DNA of 64,000 bases from Pochonia chlamydosporia 170 (GCF_001653235.2 NC_035793.1:4278001-4342000); one strand, 5' to 3'. Positions 45,290-58,150 are shown, numbered from the stretch's first letter. Translations and numbers: made by a program. Notes: a model not told the origin generated them from the letters alone.

Positions 45290-47241
45290 TTAAATGCTCT
45301 CTTACTATTACTATACTCTTATACTCCTTAGAAGCTAGGTTTTAATTTAATCTCATAGAAATAAAGCTATAATATTTTTTTTTTAATCTTATCCTTAATT
45401 ATAATGTGGTTTAATCTATAGTACCTATCCTTATAAATGCTAGCTATCTTTCTGCTATAGTAGAGTATCTAGAAGCTAATATTAAAAAGTTTATTATACT
45501 TTTAAGCATTATTTTAAAAGTTCTAATATATTTAATATATACTTCCTAAAGGCTTTAGTGTAATTATTAAGTTTATAGATAAAAGGTTTTAAGCTATTAT
45601 GTGTTTATTTATAAGCTTAGAGGTTTCTAATACATAAAAATGCTTTACTATAGATGCTATAAGAGTAAGGCTTTTTACTAGTATAGCAATACATATAAGT
45701 CTAGAGAGTTTTTAATATTAGCATATTAATTGCTTATTATATAGTATTACTAATAATACCTGCCTTAAGATTTCTATACTATAAGAAGCTATAGCTACAT
45801 TTAGTACAGATATAACATTTATTGCTAGTATAGGCTTAGCAATAATAGCTGAGATTAGATTTACTAGCAAATTGCATATTACAGCCCAGACTGTCACATA
45901 CCTACTTCTCCTAAGGTTCTACCTTAGGGGTATTAGAAGCAGGACAGCGCGAGTTTGCCGGGCTTTAAGCATTTATGCCTATTTTTAGGTTAGGCGTGTG
46001 ACTGAGAGTTAAGGGCAAGGTGGGTATATTATTCTACACGTTACCTTTAGCTTAGATAACCTTTATTAGCCTGTCTACGTTAGTATTATAGTTAATGCAA
46101 TTAGCAGGGTAAATTGTCTTGTTGGGAGTAATAGTCTTCCAGCTGGCAGTAGGATTAACGGAGGCTAAGTCGGCCACTAAAGCACTAGAGCTATCCCAAA
46201 TTGGTGATTGCTAATAGGTATTGCTTATCTGCCTCGATTTTTATCGGGCAGCAGCAATGCTTGCAGCCTTAGAATCCTAGTCTATTGGTACAGAGGAACA
46301 ATCGTAGAGCTCCTGGTCGGACGGGTACCTGGCCGGTTGTAAGAGAGAGCTTTAATATAGCGTATTATTGGCAAAGGCATATGGAGATTGGCAGTACGTG
46401 GTAGTAATAGTTGCTGTTGGCGCAAAGCTGTAGGCAGGAGCAATAGCATATTAACCAAGAGAAGGTATCTGTATTTAAGCTGCTGTGTTTCCATGGAGTT
46501 TGTAAAGCATAAAATAATTTGCCTCTCTTATGCTAAAATCGTGAGGAAGCTGTTGTGGCTATCTTCCCTAGTTATAAGAGGCAACTAATGGAGCCGTGAG
46601 AGCTATTATACCAGTCGCAGGGCAGTCTTGTGGGATATTAAGGCTAGTGAGGAAAAGGCAGACACAGCAAAACAAGGAACTAAAGGTCAAGTGCATTTTT
46701 GAAAGAGAGCCTCTTGCAAGAACCAGACGGGGCGTTATTCGTTTGAGGAATATGAGCTGCGAAGAATAATAAGTCCAGGAATCAAGGGGAACAAAGCAAG
46801 ATCTTGCACCGTGTAGCCAGGGCATTATGGGTTTTACGGGATTTTACGACGCAAAGTCTTTGGATTGAGGCATATTCGCCGCAAGAATCATGTTCTAGCC
46901 ACCAGAACTCATTATCATCACGGTCCTCCAGCGTTATAAGTCTGTATATAACCTGTAAATTGTTAGCTGCTACATTATGTAATTAAGTGAAAGGTTATAA
47001 CAAGACTAGGAATCACTAGGAGGTTAGTATTCCTAACTATTTGTATCTGGGTTTCTCTAAATAATATATGCCCAATCTAGGTCTCAGCTTGATTCTAACC
47101 ATGTTTTACAGCTAGCTTTACAGCAGCCTTTATGTGATAGAACTAGGCCAGTTGTTAGCTTGTCGTCAGGCTAATGCATTCAAATAAGGCTAGGAGTAGA
47201 ATAGAAGCGAGGGTTATATCCTTATACACAATAGCTAGATC

Positions 47242-47804
47242 TTAGAGCGCAGTGTATATCGCCATAAGTGCTTTATTGTACTTCCAAATAGCTAGGTTCT
47301 CGTAACCACATTGCTGCCCGCGGCTATTCGCGAATGCTGCCATAGCGCAAGCATTAAATGACACCCAGTACTGTGTTGATTTCTTGTCAGTTGCCAACAG
47401 AATCAGCCATGGACTGGCTTGACCAGCTTGACAAGAATTAAACGCATCCCCATCCGGGGCGCTTTTGTGTGGTGTGCCTTGAAAAAAACCTAACCATCGA
47501 GTTTCACAGATTTGATCTAGCTCGCGACATTTTGCAAGCATTTTGGCAGCAAAGTCCTCATCTCTGTAGTTTTTGAGGGGAGCCCTCCCCTCTGTGCCAA
47601 GGGTTACCGCTCTGGAACCTGTTGACATGTGCACGCATTCTTCTGAACTCGATCATCATTCGATGTGCGGTGTGCATCCATGAACGGATTGACTACAGAA
47701 ACAACAAAGAATATCTTAGCGCCTATAACATACTGCAGTATTGCAACAAACAAACCCAGAAGAAGCTTAAATCGCGGGCAACGTTTGTCGCTCTTGGAAA
47801 TCAC
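47242..47804 (-). CDS. Possible orphan membrane or secreted protein gene inside the AT-rich block
   Basis: Two overlapping minus-strand frames, one with an N-terminal hydrophobic signal-like stretch (KLLLGLFVAILQYVIGAKIF, 47804-47604) and one Cys-containing C-terminal part (47634-47242; segments NYRDEDFAAKMLAKCRELDQ, CETRWLGFFQGTP, CGYENLAIWKYNKALMAIY). They read like real protein and are not RIP-mutated. A frame change is needed around 47610-47640; I could not find a clean intron, so it may be a pseudogene. No family recognised. Confidence 0.35.
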
Positions 47805-48959
47805 GGGGGAGAAGTTAGTGCCCAGGTTGCAAGGGCATTCAATGGTTTTGCTCTTTGCCTTTATTTAGTCTCTAGGATGTCTCACTAAGGTCCAGAAAAC
47901 TGCTGTTAGTGAGCAACTAGAGTACGTTAGATTGGATCTTAGGATCCATTATGCCCTGTTGCTGCAAGGCAAGAAGGAGATAATGCCTCCATATTGGTTC
48001 ACAGTTGACCTCTATTTATGCACTACATTGTCATCGCAGTCACTACTGTATGCTTAGAGTAGTTTTCAATCAACAATGCTTCCTCTTGTTTGCATAACTT
48101 ATGCGTGTGACTGTTAATCCCAGGCTAGCACAAGTTGTCTTGTTAGGTAGACATACGCCAACCAAGGCCATTCGATCATTTCAGCGGTAGGAAAGGGGGT
48201 CATAGTCCCGTGGTGTTAACATATTCTTCAAATTATAAAGCTAAGCCAATAGCCTGTTGTCGCCACTCTTAATTCCCTCTGTGGTGTTGTTATCACCCCA
48301 AGCTAATACAAATTCAAGAATCCATCCTAGTATGTATACCAACTACTTTATCCACGCCAAAAAAGTACAGGTATAAATTCCCGTCCTCATCTGCAAGAAC
48401 AACCTTTGCCGTACTTCCCCAAAAAGATTTTTTGTGCAGTGATATACCTTCTAGTACCACAAACTTCCAATTTAAACACGCTATAATGTCAGCTAGATTT
48501 AAGTATAACCTAAAGGTTATAAAGACACACGCAGGCACTATTATTAAGAAGATACTGCCTAGATATCTGGTAATAACAGAGTGTAAGGTGTATAACGCAA
48601 TGCTAACGAAAAACCTACTATGCTGTCTTCTCTAGTGCCTTAGAGAAGTTATGTGGTACTTTTTCGTATTTAAGCAACACCAGAGAATATGGCCGGCGGA
48701 TAACCAGGCAGCTGTGGTTGTCACTAAAGTTTAGCGGACACAAGCGGCGGACATCGCCTTAATAGCGGAGCTATTATATGCCATATTCAGAATCCACAGC
48801 CGCTATAGGGCCTGCATCACAGATAGCACAAATTAAGCCAGCATCACACTCAGCAAAATACCCAATAAAGACAAAAATGCAAAGTACAAATCACTCTTAG
48901 AAATATTCGCCAGAATCCAGATGTAAATTCTCCTTATGAACTAACGCAAACAAGTGCCA

Positions 48960-49330
48960 GACTAATAGTCTAAGTGATTAGTTTAGCCAGCTATTAGAGC
49001 GGCTACAAGGATACAAGCTTATTAAATCTACTTTTAAAGATTCTACATCACCTAAACTTTAGGCTATTAAACATACACAAGATATCATAAACTTTTGGGC
49101 AGCGGATAATAGCTATAGGAATATTATGCACCTTACGGCCCTAAAGAAGAAGATACTAGAGACGTCTAGCGAGTTCTAAAAGAACTATTGTACAGCTATG
49201 CTCTGTATCCCGGTTCTATCTACCAATAAATACAACAGCAAATATAATAAAGTTACCTAGGAGGCTATAGAATTAGTTATCTAACTTCTAAACTACCTAT
49301 AAAGGCTAACAGTTATAGACAGGGTTAGGA
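48960..49330 (+). pseudogene. Degenerate coding stretch, probably transposon-derived
   Basis: A plus-strand frame reads as protein (LLERLQGYKLIKSTFKDS, QDIINFWAADNSYRNIMHL, KKKILETSSEF) with stops only as TAG/TAA at sites compatible with Gln or Trp. I do not recognise the family; a DNA-transposon transposase is likely by context. Confidence 0.35.
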
Positions 49331-50182
49331 GTCTATCTTTGTGAGTCTAAGGTTAATTAGTAATGTTAAAACTTACAGCTAACTTATTAAAGGGAATATT
49401 ATGCATTAATATGCATTATTACTTCCTAGCATCACAGGAAAGACCTACAGGCACATCTTAAGTAGTGTCTACTGCAGGATAATCTGGAAGCAACCAAAGC
49501 ATTTTGACAGAAATAATAATTGGCTTTTATAGCAAAGAGGATCTAGTTGTATGGGAGGCTAGATATCTTAAGCTGTAACGTTTTAGTACAGGGAAATCAT
49601 TTGGTGGGATTAAACTTGAAAACTGTGTTTGGACTCCTAAGAGACCTTGGCAGCAAAAGAGAACGCGGCAGACCCTTTGTGTAGAATCTAATAGTTATAA
49701 AGTTTAAAATTTAATTGGAGATATTTAGGAGGTAACGCTAGTTTAACCAAATGTGCAGATAATTAAATAGCTAACTAACAATATTTGTTAACTTCACGTC
49801 GGACTTAAGGGCTCAAGTTTAGTTACTATAGATGTAAAGAAAGCAATTACTTCCTAAAAGCTTATGAATAACTAGCACTACACTTAGCAATAATAAAGTT
49901 AAGTTTTACCTAGTTCCTCACAGTTAAGGTTTATAAGAAGCATAATCGGATTATTTGCTAACTTAGAAAATAAAAATAAAATGCTTTTAAGGCAATCCAG
50001 AGGTTAGGTAGATAAGACCAGAACCAGATAGCATACGTAAAGGTCTCAAGAATTAGTGTGGTTTTTAACAAAGGTGCAGGGTTATAGTACCACATAGAAC
50101 TGTACTTAAAACCCATCAGTTCCTGTTGCGATTGAACTTCTTTCTATTTAATTCTGGATGACAGCTCTCCCATACATATATA

Positions 50183-50208
50183 CCTAGTGGCACGTCCGTG
50201 CCACTAGG
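50183..50208. repeat. Perfect palindrome with 12 bp arms
   Basis: CCTAGTGGCACG and its exact complement are separated by only TC. GC-rich hairpin inside the AT-rich block; perhaps two transposon ends joined head to head. Confidence 0.85.
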
Positions 50209-50320
50209 CAGTGACTCACCACTTGCAAGTGTTGCCTAAACAACATATTAATGCCTCAGTCACATCAAGTCAACACATATTGACATTTTGAGTTTAGCAC
50301 CGGAGTAGCTGGCCATTCCT

Positions 50321-50429
50321 CCTAAGAGCCAGAAGGAAATCGTGAGTTATTGTTGGCCGTGCGGCACGTGCTTGGTGGCAAAGCTTAGCAAGATGTGTGA
50401 GAAATGTGCCACGCTTATTGGCTCTTAGG
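50321..50429. repeat. 109 bp element bounded by 11 bp inverted repeats
   Basis: CCTAAGAGCCA at the left and TGGCTCTTAGG at the right are exact complements. The inside is GC-ordinary, unlike its surroundings. It may be a tiny MITE or an excision relic; no target duplication is clear. Confidence 0.5.
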
Positions 50430-51190
50430 TTATAGATGTTAAATGTAATTCTAAGTGAGTATAAGCTATTTTTAGACTGGAAATCCTAAATACTTAGCAT
50501 ATAATAGCATAACTTAGACTATAAAAACTTGCTTAAATGTCTATAAAAGTGCTAACCCCTACTCTAACTAGAATAACCACTTTTTTAGCCTTTTTAAGAG
50601 TAAGTGCTATATTATCTAGCTTAATCTATAAGCTAGGGTACACGCAAATTATAGTGGCAATATAAAATTTACTAACCAAAGAAGAGAGTTAGTTTAAAAG
50701 TAATATAGAGGGAATACTAGCCCTTTATACTTTAATAGCAGGCCGCATATATTAGCTATTAGCAAATAATCACAAAAGTTAGATGTATCTATCTTAATAG
50801 CATTATGCTGTTTTTACACACACACTAAGATGTAAGGTAATATATTATTTCCTAAAGCGTTAAGTTGCTAGACTTTATAAGGCTCTTGTGATAGACAGTT
50901 AGGTTTATAAAATAAATAGTTAATAGAGCTACTATCTATATATAGAGCATACTAAGAGCTATCTGTGTAAGATGTAAGAGAGTTATTAAGGTGTAATAGC
51001 ATCTATTATTAATATAGATACTCTTTATTAATATAATAGTATTTACACTATAAGTATTTAAGGTAATAAATACTAACCTAATAAGTACTTTGCAATTATA
51101 ACTATTTTGTTCTTAAATAGCCCTTTAAATCTATTAGACTATCTAGCACTATATTATTTATTTATATTTATACTAAAACCTATATATATA

Positions 51191-51618
51191 ACGTGAATGC
51201 ATAGCGAGCCACCCACTATAGCGAGCCGCCCACTTGCACTCCCACCTAAAAAGCCATTATAAGATCCATGTAAAATCTACTAAAACTAGCTTAAAATAGC
51301 TAGGCTTTTAACATATTACTATTTACTATATAGTAGAACTAATATCTAACTTTTAGGCTAGTATTATATATAATTATATAGAGAAACTAGTATTTATACA
51401 GTGCAAATTAGAATATTTTAGACTTCTAGATATCTAGCTTACCCTAACCCTTATAAGGCTAGAATTAGAGCTATTTATTAGTAAAAAGTACTATATTAAA
51501 ATTATAGCTATTTTTACCTATTTTTAGTGCTTTTTGCAAGGATCTAAAAAAATACGTTTTCTATATGATTTTGGGGTGGGCGGCTCGCTATGTTAGGCGG
51601 CTCGCTATGCATTTACGT
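51191..51618. mobile_element. MITE with ~42 bp terminal inverted repeats and TA duplication
   Basis: Left end 51191-51232 and right end 51576-51618 are inverted copies (ACGTGAATGCATAGCGAGCC and its complement with two or three differences); each end contains a tandem AGCGAGCC(G/A)CC unit. TA flanks both sides (51189-51190 and 51619-51620), as for Tc1/pogo-type elements. The 428 bp inside has no frame. The ends keep GC-rich CpG sites although the neighbourhood is RIP-mutated. Confidence 0.82.
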
Positions 51619-51759
51619 TACACTAGATTTAGAGCTTAAGTTATAGTTTCTTATTAAATAAAAATATATATAATAATACTATATCCTCTATATAGGCAAA
51701 TAGTTTTATAGTAATAGCTACGTAAGAAGGTAGCTTCTTTGCCTAGTAATACTTAGAAG

Positions 51760-51764
51760 ATAGC
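51760..51764. repeat. Target-site duplication, left copy (ATAGC)
   Basis: ATAGC immediately precedes the 5' LTR and is repeated at 58932-58936 after the 3' LTR. Confidence 0.85.
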
Positions 51765-51990
51765 TGTTAGAAGCTATCCCTAAGAGGGGCTAACTGTGAG
51801 AAGCAGACACTATACTGCTACCCTGCTCCTAGTATAAAAGGAAGGGGAGAAGAGATCTTTAGGGTTTTAAAGGAGGTTAGAGATTAAGACTATTATTTTA
51901 TTCTAACTGCTAGATATCTGCTATTTTGCTATAAATATAAGATTACTTCTCTTATCTCTTACTCTACTTATTTAAATACCCTTCCTAATA
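51765..51990 (+). repeat. 5' LTR
   Basis: Begins TGTTAGAAGC and ends CTAATA (CTAACA before mutation). Contains a TATAAAAGG promoter element at about 51834. Confidence 0.9.
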
Positions 51991-53039
51991 ATTTAATCTC
52001 TCTACCCTTTAGAGTAGTAGACTATTAGATAAGGCAGTAAGATAATAGATATAAATGCTCCTACTAAACTAACCCTATACAGCAAATATATATAGTAACT
52101 ACTGCTAAAAGCTTAGCGCTCTCTAGGTCTACTAAGAACTTTCCCTAAGATACTCTTCTAGACTAGCAAGTAAGTATAACTATAGAAGTAAAAGATAAAA
52201 TAGTAATTTAAGAGGCTATTAATAGAGTTATAAGAAAGCTATAACTTATAAGAAAGCAAGTAGAGCTAGCTATACTAGAATTATAACTAAAGGATATTAA
52301 GAAGGAATAAAGGAGCAGTAAAGTGCCTTTACTATCTTAACCCTATACTAAGCTTATAGCGCTATAGCTATAATATAGCATTATAAAGGCATAGCTAAAG
52401 GCACCTATATATAAGGGAGATACCTATAAGAGCCTATAATACTTTCTCTTAGACCTTAATGCTGCCTTTACTATAGATTAGTATAGCTTTCCTAATAATA
52501 CTACTAAGGTTACTTATACTAGTAGCTACCTTACTAAAGATATAAAGTAATAATAGATAAGATATACTATAGTAGATAGACTTATCTAGTACTAAGACTA
52601 CTTATAGGTTAGCTTTATTAAATAGTTAAAGAAAGAAACTATAGATAAAGACTTATACTACTTAGAAGTAATAAAGATACTAATAGGCCTTTAATAGGAG
52701 GAAGAATAGACCTTCTAAGCATATAAGAAGGTTTAGAGTAAGGTAGAGGCTAAGCTTTCTAAGCCTATCCTAGAATAGTTATAAATCTATATGTTTATTA
52801 ATAGCCTAAATAACGCTATAAGAAAGTAGGTACTTAGCTAGGAGTTTCTAAAGAGCTAGAATTATCTTATAGGGTAAGGAAAGAAGGTAGAGGTTATAAT
52901 TAAACCTACTAAAGGAGAATATAGTAGGTAGAGAGACTAAAAATAAGATTACTTATAATTACTAATAGCAATAAATAAATAGCAGGCAAGCAGTAAAGAA
53001 GTAGTATTCTTAATAGGGATATTACCCTTATAAGTATCT

Positions 53040-53100
53040 AAAATAATATACTATAAATATTAGAAACTAGGATATATCTTACCTAACTATAAGAAACCTA
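53040..53100 (+). pseudogene. Gag zinc-knuckle relic
   Basis: Expected C-x2-C-x4-H-x4-C reads YYKY-stop-KLGYILPNY: every metal ligand has become Tyr, which TGT/TGC-to-TAT/TAC and CAT-to-TAT transitions explain. Confidence 0.65.
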
Positions 53101-53289
53101 ATTATAAAACTTATAGTAGTAGTTACTATACTACTTCTACCTATAGATAGAGTAGTAACTAAGCAGTAAGAAACCTAAATAAATTACCTATCTTAACTAT
53201 ATATAAGTAGGAAGCTAGGTTTACTATAGATAAACCTAAAGACCTATAGATATAGATATAAGTAATACTATAGTAGGATTACAGCTAGA

Positions 53290-53350
53290 TAGCTATAAAC
53301 GTGCTATTTAACCTAGGCGCTATATATACTATTATTAAACTAGGCTTATT
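53290..53350 (+). pseudogene. Aspartic protease active-site relic
   Basis: VLFNLGAIYTIIK stands where retroviral-type proteases have LFDSGA: the catalytic Asp is Asn and Ser is Leu, both by transition. Confidence 0.65.
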
Positions 53351-54014
53351 AAGTAAAATAAGCTAGAAGAACGTGCAGCCTAACTAGTAGAGGTTAGAGA
53401 GTATAATAGGAACCCTACTATTATACTATAGGGTTTTTAACTAAGTTATAAGAATTACTAATAGTACTAACTATATAAGAATATACTAACTTAGCTGCTA
53501 TATTACTAATGCTAGAGAAGACCTTATTCTTAGAATAGACTAGGCTTTAGGGTACAAGCTAGTAGTAATAAGTTAGAAATAAGAGTACTAGAGATACCTA
53601 ATCCTAGCCCCTTAGCTCTTAATAGCATAAGAAAGGTAATAAGTACGCTATAAGGCAAACTAATTAGCAGTTATACTAGTGCTTTAATAGGGTTTCTACC
53701 TAGACTAAATTACTAGACCTAATAACTATCTTAATAGTAGTAAAGAAGTAGAGAAAGAGATACCTAGTGCCTATATAGAATACTAAGATATATTCTCTAA
53801 GAAGAAAGCTACTATACTACTCTCTCTTAAAGGCTAAATATATGCTATTAAACTAGAGGATAGGCAGATATTACCTTAGGAACCTATCTATAGCCTAGCA
53901 GAAAAAGAGCTATAAGTTCTCTGTAAGTACCTAGCTAGCATAGCATAATAAGGCTAGATAAGAAGGTTAATAAGCCTAGTAGAAGCTCTAATCCTCTTTA
54001 TGCTAAAGAAAGAG

Positions 54015-54375
54015 AGCTAGCTATGCTTATATGTGGATTATAGGAGCCTTAATAAGGTTATAAGAAAGGATAAGGCGCTCTTACTACTAATTACTAAGAT
54101 TCTTAATAGGCTAAGAGATATAAAGGTATATACTAAACTAGACCTTAAAGATGCTTACTACTAGCTATATATCCGCAAGAGTAATAAGTAGAAGACTGCC
54201 TTTTAGTGCTAATATAGTTACTTTAAGTATCTTATAATGCTATTTAGCCTAGTTAATGCCCTAGTAACCTTTTAGGAATATATTAATAATGCCTTAGGAA
54301 AGCTAATTAATACTATCTATATTATATACCTAGATAATATCCTAGTATATAGCAGTAATATTATAGAGTATAAGT
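54015..54375 (+). pseudogene. Reverse transcriptase relic
   Basis: Recognised from LYVDYRSLNKVIRK, YTKLDLKDAYY, KTAF, FSLVNALVTF and YLDNILVYS. The catalytic YLDD is now YLDN. Stops replace Trp/Gln within the domain. Confidence 0.88.
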
Positions 54376-54731
54376 AGTATATTTGCTAAGTACTAGAGAG
54401 GCTTTATAAGGTAAAGCTATACATAAATATTAATAAATATAACTTTTTAGTTATAAAGGTAGGGTTTCTTAGATTTATAGTAACTAATAAGAGAATTAAG
54501 ATAGAACTAGAGTATATCTAGGCTATTATTAACTAGCTACTATCTTATAGTGTAATAGATATAAGGTTCTTCTTAGGATTTATAGGATTCTATTAATAAT
54601 TTATAAAGGGATATAGTAAGATAATTATCCCTCTAATAGACCTTCTAAAGGGAGATAGTAAAGATAACTTCTAGCTAAATAGTAATATAATAGTAGTATT
54701 CTAAGAGCTAAAATAATAGTTTTAAGAAGCG

Positions 54732-55145
54732 CCTATTCTAGTGTACTTTAATCTAGATATACTACTATAGCTAGAGACTAATACTTTAGGCTTTACTATA
54801 GGGGCTATACTAGTATAATTACTACTAGATTGCTAGCACCTAGTAGCATATATATTAAGAAAGCTCTTACCTATTAAGCTATACTATACTACTTCTAATA
54901 TAGAGCTACTAGCTATCTAGAAGGCATTTAGGATATAGAGATATTATCTTATATACTCTATACACCTAATCTATATTATTATAAACTATTTAAACTATAA
55001 GTATCTAGCATCTAAGCCTAAGCTAATAAGTAGGCAGGTTATAGCGCTAGATAAGCTATATCCCTTTAATTTTATAATATAATATTATTTAGGACTAGCT
55101 AACCTAGTAGATAGTCTATCTAGGTAGCTAGACTATTTTAATAAT
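54732..55145 (+). pseudogene. RNase H relic
   Basis: Series PILVYFNLD, LETNTLGFTIGAIL, ELLAI-stop-KAFRI, LVDSLSR follows the Ty3/gypsy RNase H plan; the first catalytic Asp (TDAS in relatives) is Asn. Confidence 0.8.
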
Positions 55146-55939
55146 AAGGCAGTAGCATAGGTAAAGGCTTTATAGCTACCTCTTTTTCTAGTAAAGTTTG
55201 CAGAGAATAAGCAGCAAGAAAGCTATAGTGCTAGCTAGAGTATATAGCCTACCCTATAGCTATTAAAGCTATAGTCTATTGCTAGCAAAGAAAAGAGTAA
55301 TACTTATGCTACAAGATATAAGGTTGCCTTTTACAAGCAGCAAGAAAGCTATAATAGCCTATTAAAGCTATAGCCTATTACTAGCAAGATATTAAAGCTA
55401 TAATATATTGCTAGCAAAGAAGAGAGTAATACTTATACTGTAAGATATAAGGTTGCCTTTTATAAGTAGTAAGAAAGCTATAATAGCCTATTAAAGCTAT
55501 AGCCTATTACTAGTAAGATATTAAAGCTATAATCTATTACTAGTAAAGAAGAGAGTAATACTTATGCTATAAGATATAAGGTTGCCTTTTATAAGTAATA
55601 GAGCTCCTAGCTAGTAGAGTTAGGACTAGCTATAGAGTAGCTAGTTTGCTAGAGTACTATAGCATAACTTTTAGCTGTTAGGAGAGTCTCTACTAAATTA
55701 AGCCCTATAATAGATAGTCTAGGTAGTAAGGGGCCTATAGGAGTCCCTATTATCCTAGAAGCACTATTAGAGGCATAATAGAGAGATACCTTTATTGCCT
55801 AATAACTAGAGTTACTTGCAAGTAACTTAGAAGTAGTAACCTAAAGGCATAGGCCTTAGAGAGTTAATATAAGTAGACTACTCCTATATAAGAGCTATAT
55901 TTATATTCTAGGAGGTCTATAGAAAGAGTTACTACTACT

Positions 55940-56610
55940 AGTTTATAATAACCTAGCTGCTAGGCATTATAGAGTAAGTAAGACTTTATATAAGCTTATA
56001 GCTTAGTATTACTAGTAGAGCATAAAAAAGTAGGTTAAGAACTATATAGGCACCTGCCTAAACTATTAAGTCTTAAAACTAAGGCTATATTACTTATATA
56101 GTAAACTTATAGCTCTCCCTATACTAGATTGCCCCTTTTAGGAGATATTAATAGACTTTATTACTAGCCTACCCCTATAAGTATATATAGGAATAAGGTT
56201 TATAACTCTATCTTAATTATTATAGATTAATTCTCTAAGTATACTATTTATAAACTAGTATCTAAGCAAATTACTAGTAATAGACTTACTACTATTTTCT
56301 TAGACTAAGTCTTTAAGAACTATAGTATGCCTAAGGGGATTATAATAGATTAAGGTATAACCTTTACTAGTAGCTTTTAGGGGACTTTCTGCTACCTTCT
56401 AGCAACTAAGTAGCAGCTTAGTATAGCATTTTACCCTTAAATAGATAGCTAAACTAAGCGCCTAAATTAAATCCTAGAGCACTATATTAGAGCTTTTAGA
56501 AGTATTAAGCAGATAGACTAGCTAGACTGCCTACTAATAGCGTAATTTACTTATAATACTAGCTATTATATAGCATATAGCTACTTTCTAGTAGAGGCGC
56601 TATAAGGATT
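55940..56610 (+). pseudogene. Integrase relic
   Basis: Zinc-binding start (ARHYRVSKTLYKL, CLNY), then the DDE core: LIDFITSLPL, GIIID-stop-GITFTS and ILEHYIRAF mark the three acidic positions. Confidence 0.82.
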
Positions 56611-57049
56611 TACCCCTAGGGGACTAAGTTATGCTATTAAGCCTCTTAATATTATTAATAAGCAGGCTAAAAGTAGAGCACTAGAGCTATAAACCTACTA
56701 CTAGTCTATTAAGTAACTACTTAGCAGTATATAAGCTAAATATACTAAATATTATAACTATAAGTATATCCCTATAAAGTTCTAAGAAGGAGACTATATA
56801 CTATTATCTACTAAAAATATTAACCTATAGCATTCTAGTAGGAAGCTTATAGCTAAGTACCTAGGACCTTACTATATTATTTAGTTAATTAGGGACTACT
56901 ATATAGCATATTAGCTATAAATACCTAAGAGCACCTAAATATATAGCGTCTTTTATGTCTCTAATTTAGAGCCTTTTTAAGGAAATATAAAGAAGGCCCT
57001 AGCTATAAGATAGTTATAAGATAGCACCTTAGAGCCTGCGCCTAAGTAT

Positions 57050-57200
57050 AAGGTTAAATAGATAGTTACCTATAAATATAATAGGAAAAGGCACTACTAC
57101 CTAGTAAAATAGGCAGGATATAATACCTTAGAAAATTCCTAGCTATTATGCTAAGATTTTAATACCTAAGAGCTTTTAAATAACTATAATAAATAGGTTT
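57050..57200 (+). pseudogene. Chromodomain relic
   Basis: VTYKYNRKRHYYLVK-stop-AGYNTLENS-stop-LL: the pattern YLVKWxGY...ENSWE of chromodomains with both Trp codons now stops. Confidence 0.82.
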
Positions 57201-57244
57201 ATAGCAAGTTAGCAGTAAGATTATAATAGAATAGCTAAGTAGGG

Positions 57245-58150
57245 CTAAAAATAAAAATTTAATTCCTAGGGCAAAATATTAAAGATATAATTATTAAAAT
57301 AGCCCTTCTAGCTACTATCTAGCTGCTACCTAGCTACTTAAGCTCCCTCTTAGCATTTTCTACCTCTAACTAGTATATTAGCTTATCTAGCTTAATTAGC
57401 ACTAAGAGTAGTACTATATAAGCTAGAAGGAGCTTATAATATTTAGAGAACTAGCTATAAGTTAGCAGTAAGACTATAGTTATAAACCTATATTATTAGA
57501 CTTACTAGAGTGCTATTTTTATATATATAGTAGAGGCAATTTATAATTTCTAGGAAAGCCTATACCTAGGTTACCTTATATAGCTGTAAGATTATAGCAT
57601 GTTTATTAATAACTGCCTTATAGGCAGCTGCTACTTTAATCTAGGTATAGTAGGCCTATCCCTTCTTATTCTTATTTTTCTTTTTAGCTAAGGTGTAAAC
57701 TAGCTCCTTATAAGCAGTAAGAAAGTTAGTATTATTATAGTACTAATTCTCTTCTTTATTAATAGCATTCTTAGCTATAAAGGTAGCCTTATAGGCATAA
57801 TAGGCATAAGAATTAAGCTAGCTACTAGTTAGCAGTAAATAAGCTATAGTAGTATAGGTACTCACAGGAATATATAGCTTATTATTTTTAAAATAATAGG
57901 CATATTTTGCGGTATTAGCTACTAAGCAGTTAGTAGGAGTAAGCAGTAACCTAGCAGCTAACTTATAGCTCTCTACTAGCGTATATATAGCTAGGATGCC
58001 TAGATTTTTTGCCTTATATTTAGGCGTGCTATTAGTAGTAATATTAGCAGGATAGAACTTCTAGTTAGCTATCCTGTAAGCATACTGCTAGCAGTATTCT
58101 ACCTCTAAGCTAGCTACTAGTTAGCACTATATATACAGTAAGAAGAATAA
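57245..58150 (-). pseudogene. Long antisense reading frame of unknown family inside the chromovirus
   Basis: On the minus strand one frame stays open for about 300 codons except for stops at positions compatible with Gln or Trp, nearly all TAG. Segments include KNLGILAIYTLVESYKLAAR, LLLTPTNCLVANTAKYAYYF, LVYTLAKKKNKNKKG and VAAAYKAVINKHAIILQLYK. This density of stops matches that in the pol domains and is far below that expected by chance in AT-rich DNA. The C-terminal part has more stops, consistent with a Gln-rich end. I do not recognise the protein. It could be an accessory antisense gene of the element or a captured host gene. Confidence 0.55.
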
